Source of the DNA: Metaclostridioides mangenotii
Lineage (GTDB): Bacteria > Bacillota > Clostridia > Peptostreptococcales > Peptostreptococcaceae
Assembly (NCBI RefSeq): GCF_017873185.1
Contig: NZ_JAGGJX010000001.1
Location: 620,001 to 684,000 of the forward strand
Length of the DNA stretch: 64,000 bases
Direction of reading: 5' to 3'
In this document: positions 54,705 to 62,978 of the stretch, one piece after another
How the letters are laid out: each line of letters opens with the position of its first letter
Position numbering within the stretch: position 1 is the stretch's first letter
Translations under genes and position numbers: made by a program
Notes under the pieces: generated by a model
The model's input: only the letters and a program-made list of their open reading frames with translations
Told to the model about the DNA's origin: nothing
Databases searched by the model: none

Positions 54705-54787
54705 TGTAGCTTGCCTACGCTGGAATTACCCAGATCAGGTCTAAAGGGTCGGAACATCCTCTCAGCAAATTGCACCCCTAGCTTTTT
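54705..54787 (-). promoter_or_regulatory. TPP riboswitch (Thi-box)
   Basis: Read on the minus strand it contains the conserved order AGGGGTGC, GCTGAGAGG, GACCCTTTAGACCTGATC, CTGGGTAATTCCAGCG and TAGGCAAGCTA. It controls thiD-thiM-thiE through the terminator just downstream. Confidence 0.96.
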
Positions 54788-54810
54788 CTATTTAATTATA
54801 TCTATATATA

Positions 54811-54838
54811 ATTATAGTACACTGTTTTTTTATGTCAA
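54811..54838 (-). promoter_or_regulatory. promoter of the thiamine operon
   Basis: On the minus strand TTGACA (54833-54838) and TATAAT (54811-54816) are 16 bases apart. The transcript start falls just before the riboswitch. Confidence 0.7.
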
Positions 54839-54865
54839 GTTATGAAATACAATTGTATATTGCGT

Positions 54866-55171
54866 TTATATATTACTTATATCACAAATTGTATATTCTA
54901 AAGCTCCTTCTAAATATTTTTTGAGTAACTCTGGATCTTCAATTAGCATTAGCTTCTTCTTTCTATCCAATTGCTTTATTGAATATTCAAGCTTCATTGC
55001 TTTGCTTTTGCTAGAACTTAGAAACAAAACTTTTAGCTCAGAAAACCCTTTCGCTCTAGTGTATTTAGAATTTACACCTTTCTTATGTTCCTCTACTCTT
55101 CTCTTTATATCAGTCGTGTAACCTGTATAGAGGCTTCCATCTCTACAACTAACGATATAAGTATAAAACAA
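54866..55171 (-). CDS. GIY-YIG nuclease-domain protein
   Basis: A 101-residue protein of the YhbQ/UPF0213 type. The GIY-YIG signature is seen as YTYIVSC and SLYTGYT near the N-terminus, with the catalytic-type Arg in TDIKRRVEEH. The TTG at 55171 is preferred: AGGTGG lies seven bases before it and family members begin about here; a frame from 55207 has no family support for its extra residues. Its role may be DNA repair, but that is not established. Confidence 0.85.
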   Translation of the reverse strand: MFYTYIVSCRDGSLYTGYTTDIKRRVEEHKKGVNSKYTRAKGFSELKVLFLSSSKSKAMKLEYSIKQLDRKKKLMLIEDPELLKKYLEGALEYTICDISNI

Positions 55172-55279
55172 ATGATCACCACCTAATAATGCTTCTATAA
55201 ATATCATTTTATATCATTATCCAAAATTTTTCTATACAATACGGATTCAATTATTAGGTATACTATCTAAAATTCAGTA

Positions 55280-56650
55280 TTATTTTGCATCCTGACTATT
55301 AGTTTTTGGTTTCTTTAATTTGTAACAAATAATCAATCCAATAAACCATACTGGAGTTACAAATAAAGCAAATCTTGTGTCATCAGCCAGACCTAACACT
55401 ACTAATACAAATGCTAAAAATGCTAGTATTATATAGTTAGACACTGGATATAGAGGCATTTTAAATTTATTTTTAGCTGCTAACTCAGGTCTAGTTTTTC
55501 TATATTTAAGGTGACAAATTACAGTTATTCCCCAAATATATATGAAACAAACTGTTGAAACACTAGTTATAAGTGTAAATACTGTTGCAGCACTTGGTAT
55601 AGCATAATTAAGTATAACTGAAACCGTAACTACTCCTGCTGAAAAATATAGAGCGTTTGCTGGAACTTTGTTTTTTGTTAATTTACTAAAAGGTTTTGGT
55701 GCATCTCCTTCTTTTGCTAATGAGAATATCATACGGCTTGTACTGAATACCCCACTATTACAAGCTGAAGCTGCTGAAGTTAACACGACGAAGTTTACTA
55801 CACTCGCTGCTCCTGTTATACCTATAACTGCGAATACCTTAACAAATGGGCTGGCAGTTGGATCAACTTGATTCCATGGATAGATACTCATGATTACAGC
55901 TAGAGCTCCTATATAGAATATAAGTATACGTATAGGAATATTGTTTATAGCGCTTGGTATTACGTTTTCTGGGTCTGCTGTTTCACCAGCTGTAAGACCA
56001 ACGAGCTCTATTCCAACGAATGCAAACACAACCATTTGGAACGATAGTACAAATCCATTTATACCATTTGCAAAGAAACCGTGATTCCACAAGTTCGAGA
56101 AGCTAGCCTTGGTTCCACCTGCCTCAACACCTTTAAATATTAAGACTATTCCGACAACTATCAATGCTAAGATAGCAATAATCTTGATTAGAGCAAACCA
56201 GAATTCCATCTCTCCAAAAAGTTTGACTGTGGCTAAGTTCATTGCTACAAGTATAACTAAACAAATTAAACCTGGCACCCACTGCGGTACGGTTGGAAAC
56301 CAAAACTGAATATACATACCTACAGCAGTTAAGTCTGCCATTGCTATACATACCCAACAGAACCAATACGTCCATCCAGTAACAAATGCAAAAGCGTCTC
56401 CTAGATAATCACCAACAAAATCCACAAACGAGTGATAATTTAAGTTAGAAAGCAATAGCTCTCCTAAAGCTCTCATTATTAAGAAACAAATTACACCAGT
56501 TATCAGATATGCCAAAAGTATTGATGGCCCTGCCAAGTGTATTGACTTACCTGATCCTAAGAATAGACCTGTTCCTATGGCACCTCCAATTGCAATTAAC
56601 TGCACGTGACGGTTCTTTAAACCTCTTTCCAGTTGCTGTTCAGACTCCAT
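55280..56650 (-). CDS. amino acid permease, AAT family (CycA-like)
   Basis: A 456-residue APC-superfamily permease with 12 helices. The N-terminal RGLKNRHVQLIAIGGAIGTG is typical of the AAT family, as is the later FAFVGIELVGLTAGE segment. It is closest in pattern to the D-alanine/D-serine/glycine permease CycA, but substrate cannot be fixed from sequence. The ATG at 56650 follows GGGAGGGG; a TTG 18 bases upstream would bury that site. Two AAACGTTT palindromes lie upstream. Confidence 0.9.
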   Translation of the reverse strand: MESEQQLERGLKNRHVQLIAIGGAIGTGLFLGSGKSIHLAGPSILLAYLITGVICFLIMRALGELLLSNLNYHSFVDFVGDYLGDAFAFVTGWTYWFCWVCIAMADLTAVGMYIQFWFPTVPQWVPGLICLVILVAMNLATVKLFGEMEFWFALIKIIAILALIVVGIVLIFKGVEAGGTKASFSNLWNHGFFANGINGFVLSFQMVVFAFVGIELVGLTAGETADPENVIPSAINNIPIRILIFYIGALAVIMSIYPWNQVDPTASPFVKVFAVIGITGAASVVNFVVLTSAASACNSGVFSTSRMIFSLAKEGDAPKPFSKLTKNKVPANALYFSAGVVTVSVILNYAIPSAATVFTLITSVSTVCFIYIWGITVICHLKYRKTRPELAAKNKFKMPLYPVSNYIILAFLAFVLVVLGLADDTRFALFVTPVWFIGLIICYKLKKPKTNSQDAK

Positions 56651-56722
56651 AGTAAATTCCCCTCCCAATTTAAATCATTTCAAGTCCAAAATAAAGTTTT
56701 CTATAGTTAAGAAAAAGCTATG

Positions 56723-56778
56723 GAAACGTTTTAATTTTTTTATAATTGCAAAGCTCTACTATACTATAGAAACGTTTT
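56723..56778 (-). promoter_or_regulatory. two cre-like palindromes upstream of the permease
   Basis: GAAACGTTTT occurs at 56723-56732 and again at 56769-56778, 46 bases apart, both inside the longer shared word CTATRGAAACGTTTT. The AAACGTTT core is a palindrome and resembles the core of CcpA cre sites, with one or two mismatches to the 15-bp consensus. A promoter could not be placed with confidence. Confidence 0.5.
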
Positions 56779-56868
56779 CTTTATTTTCTAATATAATAAT
56801 CTTCTTTGAGAACATGGTCAAGTAAAGTATATGTAAAGAAATGTTAAGCAAATTTAACATATAATAAG

Positions 56869-56923
56869 AGCTATTGCAAATACTAGTTTCAATTTTCACA
56901 ATAGCTCGAATATTTTTTTAAGT
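56869..56923. terminator. terminator after cysE
   Basis: GAGCTATTG pairs with CAATAGCTC across an AT-rich loop. A run of seven T follows on the plus strand; on the minus strand the tail is weaker. It lies just past the cysE stop. Confidence 0.6.
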
Positions 56924-56928
56924 AATTA

Positions 56929-57477
56929 TTAAATTATTTTATTTTTTCCTATATTTTGCCTATTCACCACAGTGGCAGGTATACCTACAACTGTAGCACC
57001 ATCTGGAACATCTCGAAGCACAACTGCATTAGCACCTACCTTAGCATTAGATCCTATATTTATAGGCCCTAATACCTTCGCTCCTGCTCCTATAAGCACA
57101 TTATCTCCAACAGTTGGATGTCTCTTTCCTTTGTCTTTTCCTGTGCCTCCTAATGTGCTTCCATGGAATATTGTAACTCTATTGCCTACTATAGCTGTTT
57201 CACCTATTACAACTCCCATTCCATGATCTATAAATATAGCCTCTCCAATTACAGCTCCAGGATGTATCTCAATCCCAGTAAAAAATCTAGATAATTGAGA
57301 CATAAGCCTCGCTAAAAAAAATCTCTTTTTCTTATATAAAAAATGAGCTCCCCTATGCATAATCATGGCGTGAACAGAAGGATAAAGTAAAAATACTTCA
57401 ATTTTTGACTTAGACGCGGGATCATTTTCCATAATATATTCCAAATCTTTGTTTATTCTCCTAAACAAATAACCCAA
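56929..57477 (-). CDS. cysE: serine O-acetyltransferase
   Basis: A 182-residue serine acetyltransferase of the short (EpsC-like) type. After an N-terminal helical part the left-handed beta-helix repeats begin around [19 protein letters not shown], with the catalytic-type His residues in FIDHGMG and the [12 protein letters not shown] segment. It makes O-acetylserine, the substrate of CysK, from serine and acetyl-CoA. It follows cysK by 27 bases in the same operon. Confidence 0.95.
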   Translation of the reverse strand: MGYLFRRINKDLEYIMENDPASKSKIEVFLLYPSVHAMIMHRGAHFLYKKKRFFLARLMSQLSRFFTGIEIHPGAVIGEAIFIDHGMGVVIGETAIVGNRVTIFHGSTLGGTGKDKGKRHPTVGDNVLIGAGAKVLGPINIGSNAKVGANAVVLRDVPDGATVVGIPATVVNRQNIGKNKII

Positions 57478-57504
57478 CTCCCTTTTTAATATAAATTATA
57501 TATA

Positions 57505-58416
57505 TTAATCAAATATACCCATGGACATATACTTATCTACACCATCCGGAGCTATAGTAACAATCTTTTTACCCGGATACTTTTTAGAAATCTCGATAGC
57601 ACCAAATACATTTGCTCCAGATGAAACTCCAACTAAAAGACCTTCTTTTTCAGCTAATACTCTTACGGTCTCAAAAGCATCATCGTCATGAACAGTTAAT
57701 ACCTCATCTACTAAAGTTTCATCATAATTTATAGGTACAAAGTTTGCTCCTATACCCTGTATCTTGTGAGGACCTGATTTACCCTCTGATATTGCAGGTG
57801 ATTTAGTTGGTTCTATTGCTATAACCTTAACATCAGGTTTTTTCTCTTTTAAATATTTTGCTACTCCAGTAAGTGTTCCTGATGTCCCAACTCCACAAAT
57901 AAATATATCTATATCCTCTAGATCATTGTATATTTCTACCGCTGTTGTTCTATAATGTATATTTGGATTGTCTTCGTTTTCAAATTGCTTCAATGACTTG
58001 TAATTCGAATTACTATCTAAAAGCTCTTGAGCTTTATTTAAAGCCCCTGCCATTCCCTCTTTACCATCTGTAAGTATAAGCTTTGCTCCATACGCCTTCA
58101 TAAGGTTTCTTCTTTCTACACTCATTGTCTCAGGCATCACTATTACAACTTCATATCCTTTTACTCTGCCGACCATAGAAAGAGCTATCCCTGTATTTCC
58201 ACTAGTAGCTTCTACAAGTACATCTCCTTTTTTAAGTTCTCCTCTTTTCTCAAGACCTTCAATCATACCAAATACTGCTCTATCTTTAACACTACCCGCT
58301 GGATTTGATTTTTCTAATTTTAAATATATATCAGTGTTTTTATCTTTTATCTCCAAATTGTTAATTTTAAACAATGGTGTATTTCCAATTAAATCTAAAA
58401 TATTTTCATATATCAT
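57505..58416 (-). CDS. cysK: cysteine synthase A
   Basis: A 303-residue PLP enzyme that makes cysteine from O-acetylserine and sulfide. K44 in SVKDRAV binds PLP, TSGNTG (71-76) binds the substrate carboxylate, and the phosphate loop is GVGTSGTLTG. The ribosome binding site is AGGAGG. It leads the cysK-cysE operon. Its promoter carries the same two dyad operators as the tcyP-like symporter, so the two units are probably under one cysteine-responsive regulator. Confidence 0.96.
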   Translation of the reverse strand: MIYENILDLIGNTPLFKINNLEIKDKNTDIYLKLEKSNPAGSVKDRAVFGMIEGLEKRGELKKGDVLVEATSGNTGIALSMVGRVKGYEVVIVMPETMSVERRNLMKAYGAKLILTDGKEGMAGALNKAQELLDSNSNYKSLKQFENEDNPNIHYRTTAVEIYNDLEDIDIFICGVGTSGTLTGVAKYLKEKKPDVKVIAIEPTKSPAISEGKSGPHKIQGIGANFVPINYDETLVDEVLTVHDDDAFETVRVLAEKEGLLVGVSSGANVFGAIEISKKYPGKKIVTIAPDGVDKYMSMGIFD

Positions 58417-58444
58417 AATACTTCCTCCTAAAAATTAATCTTAC

Positions 58445-58497
58445 TATCAAATTGATAATAATAAATACATTATAGTATTATCAATTTGATAATACAA
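58445..58497 (-). promoter_or_regulatory. cysK promoter with two TATCA-N3-TGATA operators
   Basis: On the minus strand TTGTAT (58492-58497) and TATAAT (58469-58474) are 17 bases apart. The dyad TATCAATTTGATA (58479-58491, plus-strand reading) fills the spacer and TATCAAATTGATA (58445-58457) lies just past the predicted start. The two dyads start 34 bases apart. The design is the same as at tcyP. Confidence 0.78.
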
Positions 58498-58747
58498 CCC
58501 TTTTTTAAAATATTTAATTTTTTTGAAAAATTAGTCACATTTTTAAAATAAACTAAGTATATTAACGATATCGCTAAATACTTAGTATATGTAAACAAAT
58601 AAAAAATTAATATAAACTCAACGGTTAATTATACTAAACCTTAAATTAATTATTAAAAACTTTTGGCGTCTATTTATTCTTAAAAGCATTGCAAATACTA
58701 ACTTATAATTCAAATCTAAATTTTTATAATTTTTTCAATAAAAACTA
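58498..58747. other. intergenic region with one extended dyad
   Basis: No gene is seen. ACTAAGTAT (58552-58560) and ATACTTAGT (58578-58586) flank the palindrome CGATATCG (58566-58573), all sharing almost the same centre. The rest is AT-rich sequence without recognisable features. Confidence 0.4.
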
Positions 58748-58776
58748 TTGATTTTTTTTATAAAAAACTGTATAAT
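58748..58776 (+). promoter_or_regulatory. promoter of the YitT-family gene
   Basis: TTGATT (58748-58753) and TATAAT (58771-58776) are 17 bases apart. A second TATAAT at 58821-58826 has only a weak -35. Confidence 0.6.
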
Positions 58777-58857
58777 ATTTAGTTTTTAAAATCTGCATAT
58801 ACAAACCTATTTTTATCGCATATAATAGATATAAGTTAAAAGAAGGGAAGGTTTTTT

Positions 58858-59475
58858 ATGATTAGCCGGACGAACATGGAGAGAATACTATTAATTTTTA
58901 TAGGTTCTTCCATACTTGCATTTGGAGTTTACAATTTTTATTATTTAAACAATATTACAGAAGGTGGAGTGTTAGGACTTTTACTACTGCTGAAAAATTT
59001 ATTTAATATAGAGCCATCAATTGCCAATGTGGTTATAGATATTGCACTGTTATTGGTCGGATATAAATTCTTTGGTAAAAAATTCTTTATTTACTCAATT
59101 ATCGCATCGGTAAGTTTCTCAGTTCTTTACTACTGCTTTGAAATTATCGGTCCAATAGTGCCCAGATTTGATAGTATGTTATTATCTACAATCTTTGCTG
59201 GTACCACAGTAGGTATCGGGGTCGGGCTTATAGTTAAAGCAGGCTGTGCAGCTGGAGGAGATGATGCCATTGCATTAGTGATTTCTAAGACTACATCTTT
59301 AGGGCTCGGAAAAATTTATCTTATTGCAGATATTTCGATACTATTATTATCGCTTTTATACTTATCTGCCTTTAATGTATTCTACTCAATAATTGCCGTT
59401 ACTATAAGCAGTAAAATAATAGATCTTATCTACTATCACGGAAAAAATTTAGAAATAGAATTAAAAGCAAGCTAG
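58858..59475 (+). CDS. YitT family membrane protein
   Basis: A 205-residue membrane protein of the YitT family with five or six helices. The motif AGTTVGIGVGLIVKAGCAAGGDD near the middle is typical. The usual C-terminal DUF2179 domain is missing, so it is the short form. The function is not established. The ribosome binding site is AAGGGAAGG with a T-rich spacer. Confidence 0.88.
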   Translation: MISRTNMERILLIFIGSSILAFGVYNFYYLNNITEGGVLGLLLLLKNLFNIEPSIANVVIDIALLLVGYKFFGKKFFIYSIIASVSFSVLYYCFEIIGPIVPRFDSMLLSTIFAGTTVGIGVGLIVKAGCAAGGDDAIALVISKTTSLGLGKIYLIADISILLLSLLYLSAFNVFYSIIAVTISSKIIDLIYYHGKNLEIELKAS

Positions 59476-59483
59476 TAAATTTA

Positions 59484-59528
59484 AATAAAAAAATGTTAAG
59501 CCAGGATACTTACATATCCTGGCTTAAC
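59484..59528. terminator. terminator after yitT
   Basis: GTTAAGCCAGGATA pairs with TATCCTGGCTTAAC around a six-base loop. The best T-tract is on the minus strand, so it may mainly serve the convergent histidine kinase gene. Confidence 0.75.
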
Positions 59529-59715
59529 GCTCTAAAATAAAATAGATGTTTAAATTCTTAGTCAAAATAACTATAATTTTGAGTTGCAAAATTTGCTATT
59601 ATTTTAGTGATTTTATCGGATTTAGTCGAAAATCTATATTAAACTTCTAATATAAAAGCCCTTCTCTGATATTTATCAAATAAGAGCTTTAAATCATATA
59701 TTAATTTATGTATTA

Positions 59716-60933
59716 CTATATAGGAAGCGATATTATAAATTCAGTTCCAACATCGACCTCGCTTTTAAGGCTTATTTTTCCATTATGCATATTTACCATG
59801 GATTTTACTAATGCAAGTCCTATCCCACTACCCCTAGGTCTACTTATTCCGACTCTGTTAACTTTTTCGAATCTATCAAAAATCTTATCTATTTTATCTT
59901 TAGGTATTCCTATCCCATTATCAATTAGTTTGATATTGAAATAATCTTCCTTAATAGATAAATTTATCTTAATTATACCATTTTCGTTATTGTATTTAAT
60001 TGAATTGCTCAATAAATTAAGTAGTATTCTCTCTATCTTGTCCTTGTCGAAACTTAAAAACAACTCATCTGTCTCCGACTCAAAAATAAGTTGAATATGC
60101 TTTTCGGATGCGAATTCCACTATAGAAAGACATGTTGATTCAATAAAGCTTACAATATTAGCAGTTTCCGGATTGAAGTCGTTGTACCCTGATTCAAGCT
60201 TGGTAAAATCAATTATATTCTCTACAAGATTTAGCACTCTTGTAGTATTCAACTTCATGATATTTATGTTTCTTCTTATCGCTTGATTGCTTTCCAGTAA
60301 ATCGTATCCGTTTTTTTCAATAACTTGTAAGGATGAATATATCAAGTTTATAGGAGTTATAAGCTCATGTACTATATTTGTAAAATCTCCCATTTTATTT
60401 AAATAAACATCTTCTTCTATATCTTCTCTTAAAATCTCATTTTCATCTATAAAAGTTAAAAATAGATCCATCGTTTCATTATACCTAACTGAACCCTTTT
60501 CCATCTTCCTGATACATTGTAAAAAGTTATCTATATTGTCTGAAATAAAATTATAATAATCTTCTCTATATATAAATCCATTGTTTAAATTATTGTAATT
60601 TAAAATAATCTCTTTAAAATAAAATACAACTTCACTATCACTCAGTACCTGTGACTCTACACAAAACCATGTTTTTAACTTAGGTATATATTTATAAGTT
60701 CTATCGCATTTACATTGCATGTCTTTATTTATATTATTTTGTTCAGTTAAATTAAATAACTTAGTAAAATCAATGCTTCCTATGCCAATTTTACTATCTG
60801 TAATATTTAGCATACTATCATTTACGTATTTTACTTCAAATACTTCTTTATTTTCAATCACATACTTATTACAAAGTATGGCTGGAATAGGCATATTTTT
60901 TAAATAATCTAAGAATCCTACAAAAGTTCCCAT
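59716..60933 (-). CDS. orphan soluble sensor histidine kinase
   Basis: A 405-residue kinase with no membrane helix. The N-terminal region (about 10-110) looks like a PAS-type sensor with a small Cys motif (CKC near 74-76). The H-box is VHELITP (His189), a slightly unusual form of HELRTP. N-box (NLLSNSIKY), G1 (DNGIGI) and G2 (GSGIGLAL) are intact, so it should be active. No response regulator gene is adjacent. In clostridia such orphan kinases can feed Spo0A; that is a possibility only. Confidence 0.87.
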   Translation of the reverse strand: MGTFVGFLDYLKNMPIPAILCNKYVIENKEVFEVKYVNDSMLNITDSKIGIGSIDFTKLFNLTEQNNINKDMQCKCDRTYKYIPKLKTWFCVESQVLSDSEVVFYFKEIILNYNNLNNGFIYREDYYNFISDNIDNFLQCIRKMEKGSVRYNETMDLFLTFIDENEILREDIEEDVYLNKMGDFTNIVHELITPINLIYSSLQVIEKNGYDLLESNQAIRRNINIMKLNTTRVLNLVENIIDFTKLESGYNDFNPETANIVSFIESTCLSIVEFASEKHIQLIFESETDELFLSFDKDKIERILLNLLSNSIKYNNENGIIKINLSIKEDYFNIKLIDNGIGIPKDKIDKIFDRFEKVNRVGISRPRGSGIGLALVKSMVNMHNGKISLKSEVDVGTEFIISLPI

Positions 60934-61170
60934 TTTAAATCGATTCTCCTTATTATAGAATAAAGTGTTAATTTATGTATATTACGACATATTTATTTAA
61001 TTATAACATACTTATAACATATTTTTACAATTTATCTACTCTTTATCATTGTTCATAGCTATTTTTGCATCTTATATAATCATATTTTTGTATATAGTAT
61101 ACATCATTATATGAATGGTTAAAAATCAATATAATACTATCTGTATTTATATTACTTTTTAATATAGTCT

Positions 61171-62028
61171 TCAGTTTTGTAAATTTTCTCTAATTTTCTT
61201 TGTTAATATAGTATTTCTTCTGTAGTAAAGTCTTATATTCAATTCATAACCTATAGTTATTACCCAGCTACTAAAATAAATCCATGTAATAAGAACTATA
61301 ATCTCGGCTATGCTTCCGTATATAGCTTCGTAATTTGCCCAGTGATTTGTATAATAAGAATATACGTATGATACCAAAAACCACGAAAATGTCGCAAATA
61401 CTGATCCAGGAACTACTTCTCTAAAATTTATTTTTTTATTTGGAGTATACTTGTAAAGTATTGTGAACACAACTATTATCATTATTATTGTTATACTGTA
61501 TCTAAGTATATTCCACAAGGTTAAAAATACATTATCAAGACCCACAAATGTAAATAAGAAAAGACCTATTTTTTCTCCATAAATTAAAAATATTATAGAC
61601 ATAAAGATTAACAAAAGAAGAATAAATGTAAAGAAAAAAGATATAAACATTATTTTAAAGAACGACCTTGTTTCCTTTACACGATAAGACTTGTTCATCC
61701 CTTTAATTAATGCTTTTACGGCTCTCGAAGTAGTCCACATTGTCAAAATTAAACTCATGCAAAGAAACTTTAAATTCCTATTGTCAATTGCAGAAACTAT
61801 AATCGATGATAATACATCAAATACACTTGTAGGCATAATACTTGCAAACATCCCTGAGTATTTATTTAAATGAAATTCAGGAATATAAGCAACTCCACTT
61901 ATAAAACAAAGTAAAAATGGAAATATAGAAAGTAAAATAAAAAACGATAGCTCTGCAGTTCTTGAACTGAGTTCACTGTAATTTAATCTATTTACTATTT
62001 CCCTAAATTTATTATATATAGATAACAT
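61171..62028 (-). CDS. YihY/BrkB family membrane protein
   Basis: A 285-residue membrane protein of the YihY/UPF0761 family with six helices. The N-terminal ELSFFILLSIFPFLL and the MWTTSRAVKALIKGMNKSY segment near residues 95-115 are typical, as is the C-terminal YGSIAEIIVLITWIYFSSWV. The function is unknown, although it was once mis-named ribonuclease BN. The ribosome binding site is AAAGGAG. Confidence 0.92.
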   Translation of the reverse strand: MLSIYNKFREIVNRLNYSELSSRTAELSFFILLSIFPFLLCFISGVAYIPEFHLNKYSGMFASIMPTSVFDVLSSIIVSAIDNRNLKFLCMSLILTMWTTSRAVKALIKGMNKSYRVKETRSFFKIMFISFFFTFILLLLIFMSIIFLIYGEKIGLFLFTFVGLDNVFLTLWNILRYSITIIMIIVVFTILYKYTPNKKINFREVVPGSVFATFSWFLVSYVYSYYTNHWANYEAIYGSIAEIIVLITWIYFSSWVITIGYELNIRLYYRRNTILTKKIRENLQN

Positions 62029-62179
62029 AAATCTCTCCTTTTAAAATATCTTTATAAAAAATTACACTTATATTTGATTATATGGTGTTTTTTTCATTTT
62101 TATTTAATTTTAACATATAACATTACTTTTATTTTAATTCTTTGTATATATTATATCCTATTGATAATTAAACTTACGA

Positions 62180-62216
62180 TAAAAAAATACAGAGGTCAGT
62201 TCCTCTGTATTTTTAG
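62180..62216. terminator. terminator after the sigma-factor unit
   Basis: AAATACAGAGG pairs with CCTCTGTATTT around a six-base loop, with A and T runs on either side. It lies downstream of the small anti-sigma-like ORF. Confidence 0.88.
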
Positions 62217-62254
62217 TTAAGTTATATACATCACTAACTTTATTTATTTAATTC

Positions 62255-62425
62255 TCAATATGAATTATTATCTATATTACCGAAATTTTCTCTCTTTATT
62301 TTAACCAAAATAATATTTGACATGCTATCAATAGTATTTTTATTGATCAAATTATCTAACTTACTCGGTATAATCATATTTTTATAGTCCGTTTTTAATT
62401 TTTCTAAGGCCTCGAATTTATCCAT
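62255..62425 (-). CDS. short anti-sigma-like ORF, 56 aa, probably truncated
   Basis: A 56-residue open frame starting 10 bases after the sigma-factor stop. Residues 1-30 (with LKTDYKNMIIPSKLDNLINK) resemble the cytoplasmic N-terminus of RsiV-type anti-sigma factors, where an IPxELD-like motif precedes a membrane helix. Here the frame ends soon after, with no membrane helix or extracytoplasmic domain, and a terminator follows. It is either a truncated remnant or a minimal soluble anti-sigma peptide. The assignment rests on position and one short motif. Confidence 0.5.
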   Translation of the reverse strand: MDKFEALEKLKTDYKNMIIPSKLDNLINKNTIDSMSNIILVKIKRENFGNIDNNSY

Positions 62426-62435
62426 TTAGCAACGC

Positions 62436-62921
62436 CTACTCTTTAATTTTATATTTTAATTTTTTAAGTGCTGTATAAAGTCTGGTTTTTACTGTATTTA
62501 CATTCTCATCCAGTATCTCTGCAACTTCTTCAATTTTTAAATCTTCAAAAAATCTCAGTAACAATATAGATTTATACTCTATTGGAAGCTCTTCTAAAGC
62601 TTTTCTTAAGTCAATATCTGTATATTTATCGTATACACCATCTTGATCTAAAGGTAGTTCAGTAGAAACTAAATTTTTATATCGAGCATTTTTTCTAATA
62701 TTGTCAATGCTTGTTCTGATAAGTATTTTATAAAACCATGTCTTTATATAATTTATATCCTGAAGATTATCAACGGAGTAAAGAGCTTTATATATCGACT
62801 CCTGTACTACATCAAGTGCATCGTCTTCATTTTTTGTATAACTATATGCGACTCTATAAAACGAGTTTTTGTTTTCAATAATATACTCCTCAGCTTTTAT
62901 TCTGTTATCACTCTTAAACAT
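62436..62921 (-). CDS. ECF-type RNA polymerase sigma factor
   Basis: A 161-residue ECF sigma factor. Region 2 (about 15-80) contains DDALDVVQESIYKAL and YIKTWFYKILIRTSIDNIRK. Region 4 (about 105-158) contains ALEELPIEYKSILLLRFFEDLKI and the helix-turn-helix EVAEILDENVNTVKTRLYTA. The set resembles the SigV-type, which in relatives answers lysozyme through RsiV. Its likely anti-sigma gene directly downstream appears cut short, so regulation may differ here. A PrsA-like gene lies 57 bases upstream. The ribosome binding site is GAGGAG. Confidence 0.92.
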   Translation of the reverse strand: MFKSDNRIKAEEYIIENKNSFYRVAYSYTKNEDDALDVVQESIYKALYSVDNLQDINYIKTWFYKILIRTSIDNIRKNARYKNLVSTELPLDQDGVYDKYTDIDLRKALEELPIEYKSILLLRFFEDLKIEEVAEILDENVNTVKTRLYTALKKLKYKIKE

Positions 62922-62978
62922 CCTGTAAATCTCCTCTCGATTACAGGCTAGGACGATTTTCTAAGATTTAAACTTATA

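Noticed and set aside
58570-58600. Resemblance of the dyad flank to a Xer dif site
   Set aside because: Only a partial match to the right arm; the spacing and the left arm do not fit a 28-bp dif site.
62155-62167. TATCCTATTGATA as a further cysteine-type operator upstream of yihY
   Set aside because: One half-site is imperfect, there is no second dyad and no promoter around it in the shared layout.
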